Below are positions 26,405 through 37,227 of a DNA stretch of 64,000 bases, piece by piece. The position numbers were made by a program, and so were the translations under genes. This stretch comes from Ignavibacteria bacterium. GTDB taxonomy: Bacteria; Bacteroidota; Ignavibacteria; Ignavibacteriales; Ignavibacteriaceae. Position 1 is the first letter of the stretch. Every line of letters starts with the position of its first letter. The notes below the pieces were generated by a model. The model had not been told where the DNA came from. It saw only the letters and a list, made by a program, of their open reading frames with translations, and made no database searches. The DNA lies in assembly GCA_030693705.1 (NCBI GenBank), contig JAUYAB010000107.1:1-64000 (forward strand), read 5' to 3'.

Positions 26405-26456
26405 AATTCCTAATTCCTATTTATCCGCATTCGGCGGAATTCTCAATTCCTAATTA
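26404..26456. repeat. AATTCCTAATT words with an embedded TCCGC palindrome
   Basis: Two AATTCCTAATT words flank TCCGCATTCGGCGGA (26424-26438), a 15-nt near-palindrome. The same arrangement, with TCCGCCTTCGACGGA, occurs at 46165-46210, and palindrome-free words at 11790-11870. The gap may hold processing or termination signals within the operon. Confidence 0.6.
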
Positions 26457-27683
26457 AGTAGATTCTTTTCTCGATCGATAAATATTTAAAATAATTCCAA
26501 GCATCGCCATATTGATCAACAGCGAACTTCCGCCGTAACTTACAAACGGTAATGGAATGCCGATCACCGGTAAAATCCCGATCGCCATTCCAACATTAAC
26601 TAAAAAATGGACAAAGAAAACCGTTAGAATCCCGATGATGACCAGGCTTAGAAATTCATTTTTTGCAAATGAAGCTAAACGTAAAATCCTTAAAAATAAA
26701 ACAAGAAATAAAACGATAACGATAATGCTTCCAAAAAATCCGAACTCTTCACCGATTACACAAAAGATAAAGTCTGTCCATTGTTCCGGGATAAATTGAA
26801 GCTGTGTTTGGTTGCCATGCAGAAATCCTTTTCCGAAAAAACCGCCGGAGCCGATTGCAACCTTTGCTTGAATGGCATTGTAACCGGAACCGAGAGGATC
26901 AGCGTTCGGATCGATGAACGCACGAATTCTTGTTTGTTGATGAGGACTTAAAATATTATAGAAGTTGTCTACAAAAAATCCGGAAGCAATATTTAACGCT
27001 AAGATCGACCCGCTGAGAAAAATATCTTTCTTGAAATAAAAAAGAATAACAACTACAAGAGCGATGGCAACCACAAAATAAATTAGTCCAAAAAGAGAAG
27101 CAACAGCAACGATAGCGGGACTTAGCGCCACTGCCAATCCAAAAAGACTTATCCCCTTCCAAAATAAAAGGGACAAAATCAATCCGATGAAAACGAATGA
27201 ACTTCCAAGATCAGGTTCGAGCATAATTAAAACGATTGGCGACATCCCAATAGTTAATGCAATAAAAATATCTTTTAAGTTATCAAGGTCAGTTTCAGAA
27301 CGCGAAAGAAAATTAGAGAGAAAAAGTATTGTTGAGAGTTTTGCAAATTCCGCCGGTTGAAAACTGAACCCACCGAATGCGATCCAACTTCTTGCACCAC
27401 CAATTTTCCTCCCGATAACCAAAACCACCAAAAGTAAAAGCATCGACAAGAAATAGGATGGAAGAGCAGCAAGTTTTAATGTTTGTACCGGTAGGGAGTA
27501 AATCAAAAAAAAGACGAAAAGTGAAATACCCCAACTGATCAATTGTTTATCAAAATTTCCTTTTTGTGTGACCGTATTTTGAGTTGAACTATAGATAGCC
27601 AACAGTCCGATGATCACAAGTAGTGAAGCAGACAAGAATATTGTCATATCGAAGCGGTCGTTTAATTTGTAACTAATCTGCAA
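26454..27683 (-). CDS. rodA: peptidoglycan glycosyltransferase RodA
   Basis: A SEDS-family protein of about 409 residues with some ten membrane helices. Motifs include GGARSWI near the middle, the loop [17 protein letters not shown] with residues conserved in RodA/FtsW, and [14 protein letters not shown] at the end. It polymerises glycan strands during elongation, with PBP2. No ATG is available near the expected N-terminus. I place the start at a TTG at 27683 because CAGGAG lies 9 nt upstream; another TTG at 27731 and an ATG at 27647 are alternatives. It overlaps mrdA by 11 nt. Confidence 0.93.
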   Translation of the reverse strand: MQISYKLNDRFDMTIFLSASLLVIIGLLAIYSSTQNTVTQKGNFDKQLISWGISLFVFFLIYSLPVQTLKLAALPSYFLSMLLLLVVLVIGRKIGGARSWIAFGGFSFQPAEFAKLSTILFLSNFLSRSETDLDNLKDIFIALTIGMSPIVLIMLEPDLGSSFVFIGLILSLLFWKGISLFGLAVALSPAIVAVASLFGLIYFVVAIALVVVILFYFKKDIFLSGSILALNIASGFFVDNFYNILSPHQQTRIRAFIDPNADPLGSGYNAIQAKVAIGSGGFFGKGFLHGNQTQLQFIPEQWTDFIFCVIGEEFGFFGSIIVIVLFLVLFLRILRLASFAKNEFLSLVIIGILTVFFVHFLVNVGMAIGILPVIGIPLPFVSYGGSSLLINMAMLGIILNIYRSRKEST

Positions 27684-29487
27684 AAGGCTCTGCTCCTGTT
27701 TGAGGTTCGATATTTTTCTTATCGGCCGCAACGGCTGTTTTGGGCATACTTCTTCTCACGTAAGTTTCGATTATTTTTTTTGCTATCGGAGCCGCCCATG
27801 TAGCGCCAAAGCCTGCGTTCTCCACCAAAACAGCCACGGCAATTTTAGGATTTTCGTACGGGGCAAAAGCAACAAATAGCGCATGATCTTTCCCATGTGG
27901 ATTCTGTGCCGTCCCGGTTTTACCGGCAATTTGAATATCACTTATCCGAATGCTTGTTCCCGTTCCGGCTCCATTGACCACGCGGAACATCCCTTCTTTT
28001 ACAATATTAAAAACTTCCTGTTTTACACCGACGTTTACTTCTTTGTATTTATAAGAATGAAATTTTTTATTTTCATCCAAATAACCTTTTACAAGATGCG
28101 GCACAAAAGATTTTCCATTGCTTGCAATCAATCCGCAATAATTAGCTAATTGTAACGGAGTAACATTCACTTCACCTTGACCAATCCCAAGACTAACCAA
28201 AATTCCGCGAGGCCAATTCTTACCATAAATTTTTTCGTAATAAGCTGAATTTGGAATTAATCCTCTCACCTCTTCGTTGATATCAATTCCCAGTTTTTGT
28301 CCAAGTCCAAAACGAGTGGCATATTCCTTCAAGCGATCCAAGCCAATTTTGAAAATCAATTGATAGAAAAAAACGTTGCAAGATTTTTCTATTGCAGTAA
28401 CAACATTCACGGCTCCATGAGCGCCGTGGCATTTAAAAGATCTACCATAATTGAAACTACCTCCACAATAAAGCGTTGTTGATGGAGTAATCACTCCGAG
28501 ATCAAGTGCGGCGACCGCGCATAACAATTTAAAAGTCGAACCGGGCGGATGCGCTGCCATCGAGGCTCTATTAAATTGCGGCTTTAATGGATCGTTTAAA
28601 AGTTGGCGTAAATAATCTTTTGGAGTAACATACGAAAATTGGTTCAAATCAAACTGAGGTGAACTTGCCAATACCATTACTTCACCGGTTCCCGGTTCAA
28701 TTGCGGCAACAGCTCCGGCTCTTCCGGCTAATTCTTCTTCGGCAATTTTTTGCAATTCTCCGTCAATCGATAAAACCAGATCCTTTCCTTTTTGCGAGGG
28801 AAGGTCATTCTTTCCATCCTTATATTTTCCAACCTCACGTCGTCTTGAATCAACTAATATATAGTTATAACCTTTCTCGCCGCGTAAATCTTTTTCATAT
28901 TTTTTTTCAAGACCAATAGAACCGATCAAATCACCAGGCTGATAATACTCTTCTTCTTTTTTTAATTGAGCCGGAGAAATTTCTTTCGAATAACCAAATG
29001 CATGTGAACCCATCGCACCGTAGGGATAACCGCGCTGCATTTCGATTACATAATCTACGCCGCTAAGATGTTCCCTATTCTCTTCAATCCATGCGATAGC
29101 AGAAAAATCAGCTCCACGTTTAACGCGCAACGGAATAAACTTTGAGTAAATCCGATTCTTATAAAGCATATTTGAAACGAACCCGGATTCAAGATCAAGA
29201 ATAGTTTCAATCTTTCTGTTAAAAGAAGTATCATATTCTGCTGGAGTAATACGAACGGTGTACGCCGGAGTATTTTCAACAAGCAGCTTCATATTGCGGT
29301 CATAAAAAACTCCGCGTAAGGCAATTTGTTCAATCGCTTTTATTGAGTTGCCCGAAGCTTGTGCATCAAATTTGTCATGCGCTAAGATTTGCATTTGGAA
29401 AAGTTTGAAAATGTAGACCGAGACTACCGCGATAATAATTCCATAAAAGATTTTCTTCCTGTCGAAGAAAGAAATATGTGCGGACAT
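27673..29487 (-). CDS. mrdA: penicillin-binding protein 2 (elongasome transpeptidase)
   Basis: A 604-residue protein: N-terminal membrane helix, pedestal domain (about 40-230), and transpeptidase domain with the three active-site motifs STFK (PPGSTFKLL), SCN (EKSCNVFF) and KTG (AGKTGTAQ). This is the PBP2 layout, cross-linking peptidoglycan during elongation in complex with RodA and MreCD. It overlaps mreD by one base and rodA by 11 nt. Confidence 0.95.
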   Translation of the reverse strand: MSAHISFFDRKKIFYGIIIAVVSVYIFKLFQMQILAHDKFDAQASGNSIKAIEQIALRGVFYDRNMKLLVENTPAYTVRITPAEYDTSFNRKIETILDLESGFVSNMLYKNRIYSKFIPLRVKRGADFSAIAWIEENREHLSGVDYVIEMQRGYPYGAMGSHAFGYSKEISPAQLKKEEEYYQPGDLIGSIGLEKKYEKDLRGEKGYNYILVDSRRREVGKYKDGKNDLPSQKGKDLVLSIDGELQKIAEEELAGRAGAVAAIEPGTGEVMVLASSPQFDLNQFSYVTPKDYLRQLLNDPLKPQFNRASMAAHPPGSTFKLLCAVAALDLGVITPSTTLYCGGSFNYGRSFKCHGAHGAVNVVTAIEKSCNVFFYQLIFKIGLDRLKEYATRFGLGQKLGIDINEEVRGLIPNSAYYEKIYGKNWPRGILVSLGIGQGEVNVTPLQLANYCGLIASNGKSFVPHLVKGYLDENKKFHSYKYKEVNVGVKQEVFNIVKEGMFRVVNGAGTGTSIRISDIQIAGKTGTAQNPHGKDHALFVAFAPYENPKIAVAVLVENAGFGATWAAPIAKKIIETYVRRSMPKTAVAADKKNIEPQTGAEPFAD

Positions 29488-29975
29488 TAGATGTAACTCC
29501 GCTTAGGAAAAAAAATCATAACGATGCTGGCGATTATAGTAGTATAGATGGCAGGAATCATTCCCTCTTCAAAAATTAATGAGAAAATATTTAAGCTGAT
29601 ATCGAAGTTTGAGATCAGCGAAAATGAAATTGCGTTTACCAGACTTGAAAGAAAAATGATTCCAAGAAAGAGCGGCGATTTTATGATGCTTACGGTTTGA
29701 TTTTCGTTGAAAAAATATCCCGCTATAAATGCTGAAAGCGTCTTTGTGAACATAGAACTTCCGAGAATACTTCCGGTGGAGAAATCGGTTATTCCCCCAA
29801 GAATAAAGGCTAAGATGATTCCATATAACTGCCCAAACTTCAGGGTATAAAAGACGATCAAAATCAAAATAAGATCGGGAACAATTCCGCTCAATTCGAA
29901 ATAAGGAACGATCACCACCTGAATGAGCAATACGGGAATGAAATAAATGAAAGGAAGAATTTTATCGAATTTCAT
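29487..29975 (-). CDS. mreD: rod shape-determining protein MreD
   Basis: A 162-residue protein with five or so membrane helices and the MreD segment DLILILIVFYTLKFGQLYGIILAFILGG; GGITDFSTGSILGSS matches the conserved central loop. It belongs to the elongasome. It overlaps mreC by 4 nt and mrdA by one base. The call rests on pattern and position because MreD is poorly conserved. Confidence 0.9.
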   Translation of the reverse strand: MKFDKILPFIYFIPVLLIQVVIVPYFELSGIVPDLILILIVFYTLKFGQLYGIILAFILGGITDFSTGSILGSSMFTKTLSAFIAGYFFNENQTVSIIKSPLFLGIIFLSSLVNAISFSLISNFDISLNIFSLIFEEGMIPAIYTTIIASIVMIFFPKRSYI

Positions 29976-30808
29976 TTGTCCCCGCTATTATAAAAATTCA
30001 GCTCAACCGAATTTTTTATTTTGTGCGGGATCGCAGCAACAATAAAAACATTCTCAACTTTTTCAATCTCAACAAATGGTTTGATTAGAACATTGTTAAA
30101 ATATCCTTCATCGGGATTAATAATTTTTTTCACTATACCAATGGGAAAGGGCTGCCCGATAAATGAACTAAGTTCGGAAGTGATTATTCTGTCTCCCAAT
30201 TTTATTTCAGAAGTTTTGGGAAGATTTGAAATGATAAGTTGACTTCCCGTCCAATGAAGAATACCCTGGAATCTGCTTCGCTGATCTTTAACTACGACTC
30301 GAAAATTTAAATGTTTTAAAGTCTTCACGAGAGAAAAATCTTCAGAACTTTGATCTATCACGCCAACTAAACCTTCACCGGTAATTACCGCCATTCCGGC
30401 TTTGATGCCTTCCTCTTTTCCCTTATCCAAAGTGAATGTGGTTTGATCCGTTGAAAAAGATTTTAAAATAACCGCGGCTGGAATCAGTTGATAAGCAATG
30501 GTGTCCTTCATGGAAAGTAAATTTTTTAACTCGACATTCTCAATTCCATATTCACGGAGTTTATTGACTTCGAGCATCAACTCGGCATTTTGCTTGCGGA
30601 GTTTTGTATTTTCACTTTTTAATCCGGTAGATGGAATCACGTCTGAAAAGAATGAGGTAACGAATGCAAACGTTCCAAATGTTGTGGTTTTTAAATTTTT
30701 AACGGAAGGGTGGTCACTGCGTGAAATTAATAATACACTAATGAGCAACAGAAAAACTAAAACGAGATATTCCTTGAACTGATTCCAAATATTTTGTAAG
30801 ATACGCAC
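29972..30808 (-). CDS. mreC: rod shape-determining protein MreC
   Basis: A 278-residue protein with an N-terminal membrane helix, a coiled coil at about residues 60-100 (ENTKLRKQNAELMLEVNKLRE) and a periplasmic double beta-barrel containing LDKGKEEGIKAGMAVITGEGLVG and LGDRIITSELS. It links MreB inside to PBP2/RodA outside. It begins 2 nt after mreB ends and overlaps mreD by 4 nt. Confidence 0.94.
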   Translation of the reverse strand: MRILQNIWNQFKEYLVLVFLLLISVLLISRSDHPSVKNLKTTTFGTFAFVTSFFSDVIPSTGLKSENTKLRKQNAELMLEVNKLREYGIENVELKNLLSMKDTIAYQLIPAAVILKSFSTDQTTFTLDKGKEEGIKAGMAVITGEGLVGVIDQSSEDFSLVKTLKHLNFRVVVKDQRSRFQGILHWTGSQLIISNLPKTSEIKLGDRIITSELSSFIGQPFPIGIVKKIINPDEGYFNNVLIKPFVEIEKVENVFIVAAIPHKIKNSVELNFYNSGDK

Positions 30809-30810
30809 GC

Positions 30811-31836
30811 TTAATATCTTCTATTCCGAATTAGTACTCTTGAATAATGATTTAAATTTTCAATTACCTTTCCGGCGCCGCGAGCTACTGCAGTAAGCGG
30901 GTCTTCGGCAACGTGAACGGGAAGATTTGTTTCCATTCTAATACGTTCGTCTAAACCTTTTAATAAAGCTCCACCTCCGGTAAGCATTACTCCTCTATCC
31001 AAAATATCGGCGGAAAGTTCCGGCGGAGTTCTTTCAAGAGAAAGTTTTGTCGCGTCAACGATCTGCACAACTGCTTCGGTTAAAGCTTCACGAATTTCAA
31101 CTGAGGAAACTTCTGTAGTTTTTGGAATACCGCCAACAAGATCCCGTCCTTTAACTTGAATGGTTAATTCTTCTTTTAAAGGCATAGCCGAACCAACTTC
31201 ACATTTAATTGCTTCGGCTGTTTTTTCTCCTATCAAAATATTATGATTTTTTTTGAAGAATTGCATGATCGCATTATTCATTTCATCACCGGCAATGCGG
31301 ATTGATTCTTCATTTACAATTCCGGATAGAGCGATAACCGCAATTTCAGTTGTTCCACCGCCGATGTCAATAATCATACATCCGATCGGTGCATCAACAT
31401 CAATCCCGATGCCGATTGCGGCTGCCATAGGTTCCGCTATTAAATGAACTTCTTTCGCTCCCGCATGTTCGGCGCTATCACGAACAGCACGCTTCTCGAC
31501 TTCTGTAATTCCACTTGGAACCGCAACAACCACGCGTCTTGCATTTATAAAACTTGAACTTACCTGACGAATAAAAGCGCGGATCATCCCCTCAGCAATT
31601 TCAAAATCAGCAATAACTCCATCTCTCATCGGGCGGGTAACACGAATTCCTTTATGTTCCTTCCCCTGCATTTCTTTTGCCCTGTTACCAAGTGCAATAA
31701 TTTTTTTCGTGTTGCGGTCGAAGGCAACAATCGAAGGTTCGTTGAGCACAATACCTTTTCCTTTAACATAGATCAGTGTGTTAGCAGTACCTAAATCCAT
31801 TGCAATATCAGCACCGAATAAATCTAAAATTCCCAT
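30811..31836 (-). CDS. mreB: rod shape-determining protein MreB
   Basis: A 341-residue actin-like ATPase. DLGTANTLIYVKGKGIVLNEPSIVA at the N-terminus, AVPSGITEVEKRAVRDSAEHAGA, the phosphate loop IDIGGGTTEIAV and MLTGGGALLKGLDERI near the C-terminus are diagnostic. It forms membrane-bound filaments that guide lateral wall synthesis. It follows purH by 8 nt, so it has no separate promoter in between that I can see, and it leads the mreBCD-mrdA-rodA block. Confidence 0.96.
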   Translation of the reverse strand: MGILDLFGADIAMDLGTANTLIYVKGKGIVLNEPSIVAFDRNTKKIIALGNRAKEMQGKEHKGIRVTRPMRDGVIADFEIAEGMIRAFIRQVSSSFINARRVVVAVPSGITEVEKRAVRDSAEHAGAKEVHLIAEPMAAAIGIGIDVDAPIGCMIIDIGGGTTEIAVIALSGIVNEESIRIAGDEMNNAIMQFFKKNHNILIGEKTAEAIKCEVGSAMPLKEELTIQVKGRDLVGGIPKTTEVSSVEIREALTEAVVQIVDATKLSLERTPPELSADILDRGVMLTGGGALLKGLDERIRMETNLPVHVAEDPLTAVARGAGKVIENLNHYSRVLIRNRRY

Positions 31837-31844
31837 AAAACCTC

Positions 31845-33362
31845 TTAATGTTTAAAGTGCCGCTTACCGGTAAAAACCATCGATAGCGAATATTTATTAG
31901 CCGCGTTTATAACTTCTTCATCACGAACAGAGCCGCCGGGTTCAATTACCGCGGTGATTCCGTGCTTCACAATTTCTTCAATGTTATCTGCAAACGGGAA
32001 AAATGCGTCTGAAGCGACAACTGCATTTTCTAAAGAAAGACCGAACTCTGCCGCTTTCATAACGGCAACTTTTACAGCATCAATTCGAGAAACTTGTCCG
32101 GCGCCAATGCCGAGAGTCATTTTATCTTTTGCAAAAATGATAGCATTTGATTTTGCATTTTTTGCAACCGCCCAAGCAAATTTGAGATCTTCCAATTGTT
32201 TTTCAGTCGGACTATTTTCCGTAACTGTTTTTAAATTTGAAAAATCATCCGAAAGATAATCTTTATTTTGCACCAACACACCACCGGGAACCGCTTTTAT
32301 TGCATCTCCCTCTTCGGATATTCTTTTTATTTGCTTTAAGATTCTTCTATCTTTTTTCTTAAACAAGATAGGCAACGCTTCTTCTGCAAATTCGGGAGCA
32401 ATAATTACTTCTAAAAAGATTTCGTTCAACTTCAGCGCTAACTCTGCATCAACCTTTTCGTTCAGAGCTACAATTCCACCAAACGCAGCCACCGGATCGC
32501 ACTTTAATGCGTTTTGATAAGCTTTAAAAAGTGTTGTTGCAGTTGCCGCACCGGAAGGATTGTTATGCTTTACGATAACGCATGATTTTACTTCAAGTTC
32601 TTGAAGTAGTTCGACTGCGGCGGTTATGTCCAGAATGTTATTGTACGAAAGTTCTTTCCCGTGCATAATTTCAAAATAGTCGAAGAAGCTTCCGTAAAGC
32701 GCAGCTTGTTGGTGTGGATTTTCTCCATAACGAAGTGTTGTCGTCTTTGTCAAGTGTAAACGTAAAGATGAAGAATCAAATCCAAAACGATTTTCAAGTG
32801 TGTTGGAAATAAAAGTATCGTACTGAGCAGTGTGAGAATAAGCTGAAACAGCCAACCGTTTTCTTGTCTCTTCCGAAACCAAACCGGCTTTCAATTCGGT
32901 TAAGAAATTTTCATACTGCGAAGGATGCGTAAGTACCGAAACAAACTTATGATTTTTAGCCGCTGCGCGAATAAGACTTGGTCCGCCAATATCAATATTT
33001 TCAATTAATTCTTCTTCGCTGGCGTTCGGATTTTTTGCAACTTTTTCAAATGGGTAAAGATTTACGCAAACGATATCGATTGGCAAAATTCCGTTAGCTT
33101 CAGCTTCTTTTTGATCTTCCGGTAAATTTCTTCGCTGCAAAATTCCACCGAATATTTTTGGCTGAAGCGTTTTTACTCTTCCTTCAAATATTTCTGGAAA
33201 GCCTGTGTAATCGCTAATTTCTGTGCAAGGCACATTACTTTGTTTTAGAAGTTTTGCAGTTCCACCTGTTCCAAGAATTTCATAATTGAGGGAGATTAAG
33301 TCTTTTGCGAATTCAACAATATTGGTTTTATCAGAAACACTAATCAGGGCATATTTTTTCAA
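31845..33362 (-). CDS. purH: bifunctional AICAR transformylase/IMP cyclohydrolase
   Basis: A 505-residue protein with the IMP cyclohydrolase domain first (ALISVSDKTNIVEFAK, GTGGTAKLL, and GRVKTLQPKIFGGIL) and the AICAR formyltransferase domain second (LRYGENPHQQAALY, VKHNNPSGAATA, SDAFFPFADNI). It performs the last two steps of IMP synthesis. It starts 8 nt after purN and ends 8 nt before mreB. Length is normal. Confidence 0.96.
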   Translation of the reverse strand: MKKYALISVSDKTNIVEFAKDLISLNYEILGTGGTAKLLKQSNVPCTEISDYTGFPEIFEGRVKTLQPKIFGGILQRRNLPEDQKEAEANGILPIDIVCVNLYPFEKVAKNPNASEEELIENIDIGGPSLIRAAAKNHKFVSVLTHPSQYENFLTELKAGLVSEETRKRLAVSAYSHTAQYDTFISNTLENRFGFDSSSLRLHLTKTTTLRYGENPHQQAALYGSFFDYFEIMHGKELSYNNILDITAAVELLQELEVKSCVIVKHNNPSGAATATTLFKAYQNALKCDPVAAFGGIVALNEKVDAELALKLNEIFLEVIIAPEFAEEALPILFKKKDRRILKQIKRISEEGDAIKAVPGGVLVQNKDYLSDDFSNLKTVTENSPTEKQLEDLKFAWAVAKNAKSNAIIFAKDKMTLGIGAGQVSRIDAVKVAVMKAAEFGLSLENAVVASDAFFPFADNIEEIVKHGITAVIEPGGSVRDEEVINAANKYSLSMVFTGKRHFKH

Positions 33363-33370
33363 AATGGTAT

Positions 33371-33988
33371 CTAACTTTTTTTCGTTAAGTAAACTCTATT
33401 ATTTTTTATTTCAATTTTTCTTTGTGCAAACTTCACGATTACCGATGGAAGGAGAACATGTTCAAGCTGTAAAACACGCTGTGCAATTTCCTCAGGTGAT
33501 TCAACATCCTCGATTGAAACTGCTGCCTGATCGATTATCAATCCTTCATCATAAATTTCGTTTACAAAATGGACGGTAGCGCCTGAAACTTTTGCCGATG
33601 ATCTGAAGACTGCTTCATGAACACGAATCCCATACATTCCTTTTCCTCCAAAACTTGGAAGAAGAGCCGGATGAATATTAATAATTTTATTGGGGAAAGC
33701 GCGAACAAATTCTTTTGGCATTAATTTTAAGAAACCGGCTAAAACAATTAATCCGATCTCTTTTTCAGTAAAAATTTGATGTAATTTGTTAAAAGTTACA
33801 AAACCGTCTTTTTCCGATTCACAAACCGATAAAAACGGAATTTTGTATCTTTTTGCTATTTCAAATGCCGGACAATCAAGTTTATCGCTGCAAACCATCG
33901 AAACATCGCATAATCCTTTTAATTCCGCCGAAGCAAGGATAGCTTCTAAATTCGAACCTTTTCCGGAAACAAAAACTGCGATATTCAT
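33371..33988 (-). CDS. purN: phosphoribosylglycinamide formyltransferase (GART)
   Basis: A 205-residue enzyme. AVFVSGKGSNLEAIL at the N-terminus binds GAR, the catalytic region shows NIHPALLPSFGG with the conserved Asn-His, and GATVHFVNEIYDEGLIIDQAAV carries the catalytic aspartate region. It adds the formyl group from 10-formyl-THF. I begin at ATG 33988 (MNIAVFV), seven codons inside the longest frame, because the fold starts there. It lies directly ahead of purH. Confidence 0.94.
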   Translation of the reverse strand: MNIAVFVSGKGSNLEAILASAELKGLCDVSMVCSDKLDCPAFEIAKRYKIPFLSVCESEKDGFVTFNKLHQIFTEKEIGLIVLAGFLKLMPKEFVRAFPNKIINIHPALLPSFGGKGMYGIRVHEAVFRSSAKVSGATVHFVNEIYDEGLIIDQAAVSIEDVESPEEIAQRVLQLEHVLLPSVIVKFAQRKIEIKNNRVYLTKKS

Positions 33989-34066
33989 TTTATAAAAATT
34001 GATTGGCAAAATTAGTTATTTAATGAAATATTGTCAATGCAAGATCGTCAAAGTTGACAAAAATTA

Positions 34067-35581
34067 TTAATTTTTTACAGACCGGCTAAGATTCTTCAAC
34101 ATACTCTTTAATTTGTTTTCATAAAAGTATTCCGAAAAATCATCTGCCTTTGCAAAATAGTACCTGGCTTTTTCCATATCTTTCTTTTTCTGGAATGAAG
34201 CGGATGCAAAATAATAGGCAAATGGCGTTACCCATTTCTCGTTTTGGCTTTTTTCTCCTATAGCTTTTTGAGCAAAAACAAGAGCTGAATCAAAATCATT
34301 TTGGTAATACAGGGCTTCAGCAAGAATTAAATAAATTTGAGCACGGAAAGAAGCAGAATGATTGTCGGTCAATATTTCAGTCAGCGAGTCAACCGCCATT
34401 CCATATTTTTTTTGCTCGAGAAGATTTGAAGAAAAAATAAGTGACTTTTCTATCCCGGTGATATTTCTCTTTAAATAAATTTCACTTTTCTTCTTTGCGT
34501 AGTAATCGTCATCCAGCATTTCGTTTCCATGTTCCGCAGCTTTATAAAAAGGTGCCGCTTCTTCGCCTAAAAATTCTTTGCAAATGGCTAAACGGTAATT
34601 TGCAATACCGGAATAATTTTTCTCCTTGGTCTCATTCAGAAATTTAGAATAATAATCTTTAGCTTTTTCAAAATTATTTCCATAGAAATAAACATCCGCA
34701 AGAAGAAATTTGGAAAGCGCCAGAAGCTGTTCAAATTCATGTGTTTTTCTTTTTACAAGCGGAAGTAAAATATTTTCTGCTGAATTCAAGTTCCGGTTTT
34801 TCACTTCTATTACTGCGAGTGAGTAGTCGAATAATAGATTGCCTGGGAATTGTTGATTTAGTTTCGCTAAATGTTTTTTCGATTTGTCATAATCAAAATA
34901 AAACTCTGCGTAGAGCTGCGATAAATAATATTCCGATTCAACCCGCGAATAGTTTCCCTTCTCTGCACAGATCTTTAGATAAGATAATCCTTTCTCCGAA
35001 TCTCCGTCAAACCCGATTAAACTCAAAGCCCACTTAAATCCGCTTGGAACCTGGCTCAAAGCAAATTTGATTAAACCAATACCGAGATACGCATCGTAGT
35101 AAGCAGAATCAATTTCCAGAACATTTTCTAAATAACTGTTTGATTTTTTGCTCGCCCAGATCATGTCAAGGAATTTTTCAGCTTTGCCGTAAGCAATTGC
35201 ACGATAACTGTAAGCGGCGCCTAAAATAAATAACGTCTCTTTATTTTTGGGATTATCGGCCAAATTCTCTTCCGCTTTGGCTATCGTTAGATCAGACTGC
35301 TGCAAAAATTCACTCAAATATTTCTGCTTATTTGAGCCGAAGTATTTCCAAAAAGAAAGCGTTGCAGAAAAATGATTTGCAAAAAGATCGTTCGGATTCT
35401 TTTTTAAGATGGATGTGAAAATCAAATCAGCTTTGTCAAATTCAAAATTATAAACGGATTGAATTCCCTCGTTTAACTTTGCTCTTGTGCCGAGATCTCC
35501 GGCAAACTCACTTTCCGAAAAAAGAAGAAGGGCGAATAAAAGAAAAAGAATTTTTTTTCGATGAGCCGGGTTCAATACCAA
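34067..35581 (-). CDS. exported TPR-repeat protein
   Basis: A 504-residue protein with a signal peptide (KKILFLLFALLLFSESEFAG) and tetratricopeptide-like helix pairs throughout, for example FEFDKADLIFTSILKKNPNDLFANHF (about 45-70), ENLADNPKNKETLFILGAAYSYRA, and NNFEKAKDYYSKFLNE. TPRs mediate protein contacts; the partner is unknown. It sits 7 nt after pyrG and 78 nt before purN, within the long minus-strand run. Confidence 0.85.
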   Translation of the reverse strand: MVLNPAHRKKILFLLFALLLFSESEFAGDLGTRAKLNEGIQSVYNFEFDKADLIFTSILKKNPNDLFANHFSATLSFWKYFGSNKQKYLSEFLQQSDLTIAKAEENLADNPKNKETLFILGAAYSYRAIAYGKAEKFLDMIWASKKSNSYLENVLEIDSAYYDAYLGIGLIKFALSQVPSGFKWALSLIGFDGDSEKGLSYLKICAEKGNYSRVESEYYLSQLYAEFYFDYDKSKKHLAKLNQQFPGNLLFDYSLAVIEVKNRNLNSAENILLPLVKRKTHEFEQLLALSKFLLADVYFYGNNFEKAKDYYSKFLNETKEKNYSGIANYRLAICKEFLGEEAAPFYKAAEHGNEMLDDDYYAKKKSEIYLKRNITGIEKSLIFSSNLLEQKKYGMAVDSLTEILTDNHSASFRAQIYLILAEALYYQNDFDSALVFAQKAIGEKSQNEKWVTPFAYYFASASFQKKKDMEKARYYFAKADDFSEYFYENKLKSMLKNLSRSVKN

Positions 35582-35588
35582 ATCGATG

Positions 35589-37211
35589 CTACACCTTCGC
35601 TTCTTTAAAAGTGATCGCGGCTTTTACAAAATCACGGAAAAGAGGATGAGCTTTTGTAGCGCGTGATTTTAATTCCGGATGAAATTGGCAGCCTATAAAC
35701 CAGGGATGATCCGATAATTCTATCATTTCTACAAGCTCCCTATCCGGTGATAATCCGCTGAAGACTAATCCTTTGCCCTGAAGAGTTGTTCTAAATTTAT
35801 TATTAACTTCGAATCGGTGCCGGTGACGTTCGGTAATATATTCCGATTTATAAGCTTGAAATGCTTTTGTATTTTTTTCAATGATGCAAGGATAGGCGCC
35901 AAGACGCATTGTACCGCCGATATTTTTTATATTTTTTTGGTCGGGCATAATATCGATAACGTTAAAACGAGTTTTGTGGAATTCGGAACTGTGCGCTTTC
36001 GTTATTCCACAGACATTTCTCGCAAATTCGATTACGGCACACTGCAAACCGAGACAAATACCAAAGAATGGAATATTGTTTTCACGCGCAAAGGTTATCG
36101 CATTAATTTTTCCTTCAACTCCGCGTTCGCCAAAACCGCCCGGAATTAAAATACCATGCATTCCTTTTAAAAGTGATTTCGGTTTTTCGGTTTCTAAATC
36201 CTCCGCACTGATCCAATGTAACTTTACTCGCGCATCGTTCTCGGCTCCGGCGTGAATAAAACTTTCGATGATGCTTTTATAAGCATCCTGCATCTCAATA
36301 TATTTTCCGCAGACAGCAATATCAACCGTTTTGGTTGGGTTTTTAACCTTCTCGAAAAAGTTTTCCCATTCTTCAAGTTTAATTTTTCGTTCGGGAATGT
36401 TTAAATGTTTTAAAACGATCTGATCAACTTTTTCTTTATAAAAAACTAATGGCACTTCATAAATGGAAGTACAATCGTAAGCAGAAATAACGCTGCGCGA
36501 TTCCACATTGCAAAAAAGTGCAATTTTATCCCGGATATCTTTAGCAATTTTTTTCTCTGAACGGCAAATTAAAATATCAGGTTGAATTCCTAACGACAAT
36601 AAATTTTTAACGCTGTGCTGGGTTGGTTTTGTTTTAACTTCACCGGCTGATTTAATATAAGGAACAAGCGTAACATGAAGCGAAATCGTATTCTTTCTTC
36701 CAAGTTGAAGCATTAACTGCCGCATTGATTCCAAGAACGGCAAACTTTCAATATCGCCAACCGTACCGCCGATTTCAGTGATAATGAAATCATATTCATC
36801 AAGTTCACTTAATTTCTTCATCCTCGTTTTTATTTCATCGGTAATATGAGGAATAACCTGAACTGTAGCGCCGAGAAATTCACCACGGCGTTCTTTTGTA
36901 ATCACTTCATTATAAACTTGTCCGGTGGTAGTATTGTTTGCCTTCGTCATATTAACGTCGAGGAAACGTTCATAATGCCCAAGATCCAGATCAGTTTCGG
37001 CGCCGTCTTCGGTAACATAAACTTCGCCATGCTGGAACGGATTCATCGTTCCGGGGTCAACGTTTATATATGGATCGAATTTTTGGATGGTAACTTTATA
37101 ACCGCGCAGTTTTAAAAGAAGTCCTAATGATGAAGCGGTGATTCCTTTTCCGAGCGAAGAGACTACACCGCCGGTAACAAAAATGTATTTAACTTTTTTC
37201 TTTGATGACAT
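35589..37211 (-). CDS. pyrG: CTP synthase
   Basis: A 540-residue enzyme with both domains: the synthetase domain starts VKYIFVTGGVVSSLGKGITASSLG and includes KFDPYINVDPGTMNPFQHGEVYVTEDGAETDLD; the glutaminase domain shows GFGERGVEGK, the nucleophile cysteine in FFGICLGLQCAVIE and the FHPE near the end. It aminates UTP to CTP. It is the first gene of the pyrG-rnhA run and has a good promoter. Confidence 0.97.
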   Translation of the reverse strand: MSSKKKVKYIFVTGGVVSSLGKGITASSLGLLLKLRGYKVTIQKFDPYINVDPGTMNPFQHGEVYVTEDGAETDLDLGHYERFLDVNMTKANNTTTGQVYNEVITKERRGEFLGATVQVIPHITDEIKTRMKKLSELDEYDFIITEIGGTVGDIESLPFLESMRQLMLQLGRKNTISLHVTLVPYIKSAGEVKTKPTQHSVKNLLSLGIQPDILICRSEKKIAKDIRDKIALFCNVESRSVISAYDCTSIYEVPLVFYKEKVDQIVLKHLNIPERKIKLEEWENFFEKVKNPTKTVDIAVCGKYIEMQDAYKSIIESFIHAGAENDARVKLHWISAEDLETEKPKSLLKGMHGILIPGGFGERGVEGKINAITFARENNIPFFGICLGLQCAVIEFARNVCGITKAHSSEFHKTRFNVIDIMPDQKNIKNIGGTMRLGAYPCIIEKNTKAFQAYKSEYITERHRHRFEVNNKFRTTLQGKGLVFSGLSPDRELVEMIELSDHPWFIGCQFHPELKSRATKAHPLFRDFVKAAITFKEAKV

Positions 37212-37227
37212 ATCTACTTTTTGTATT

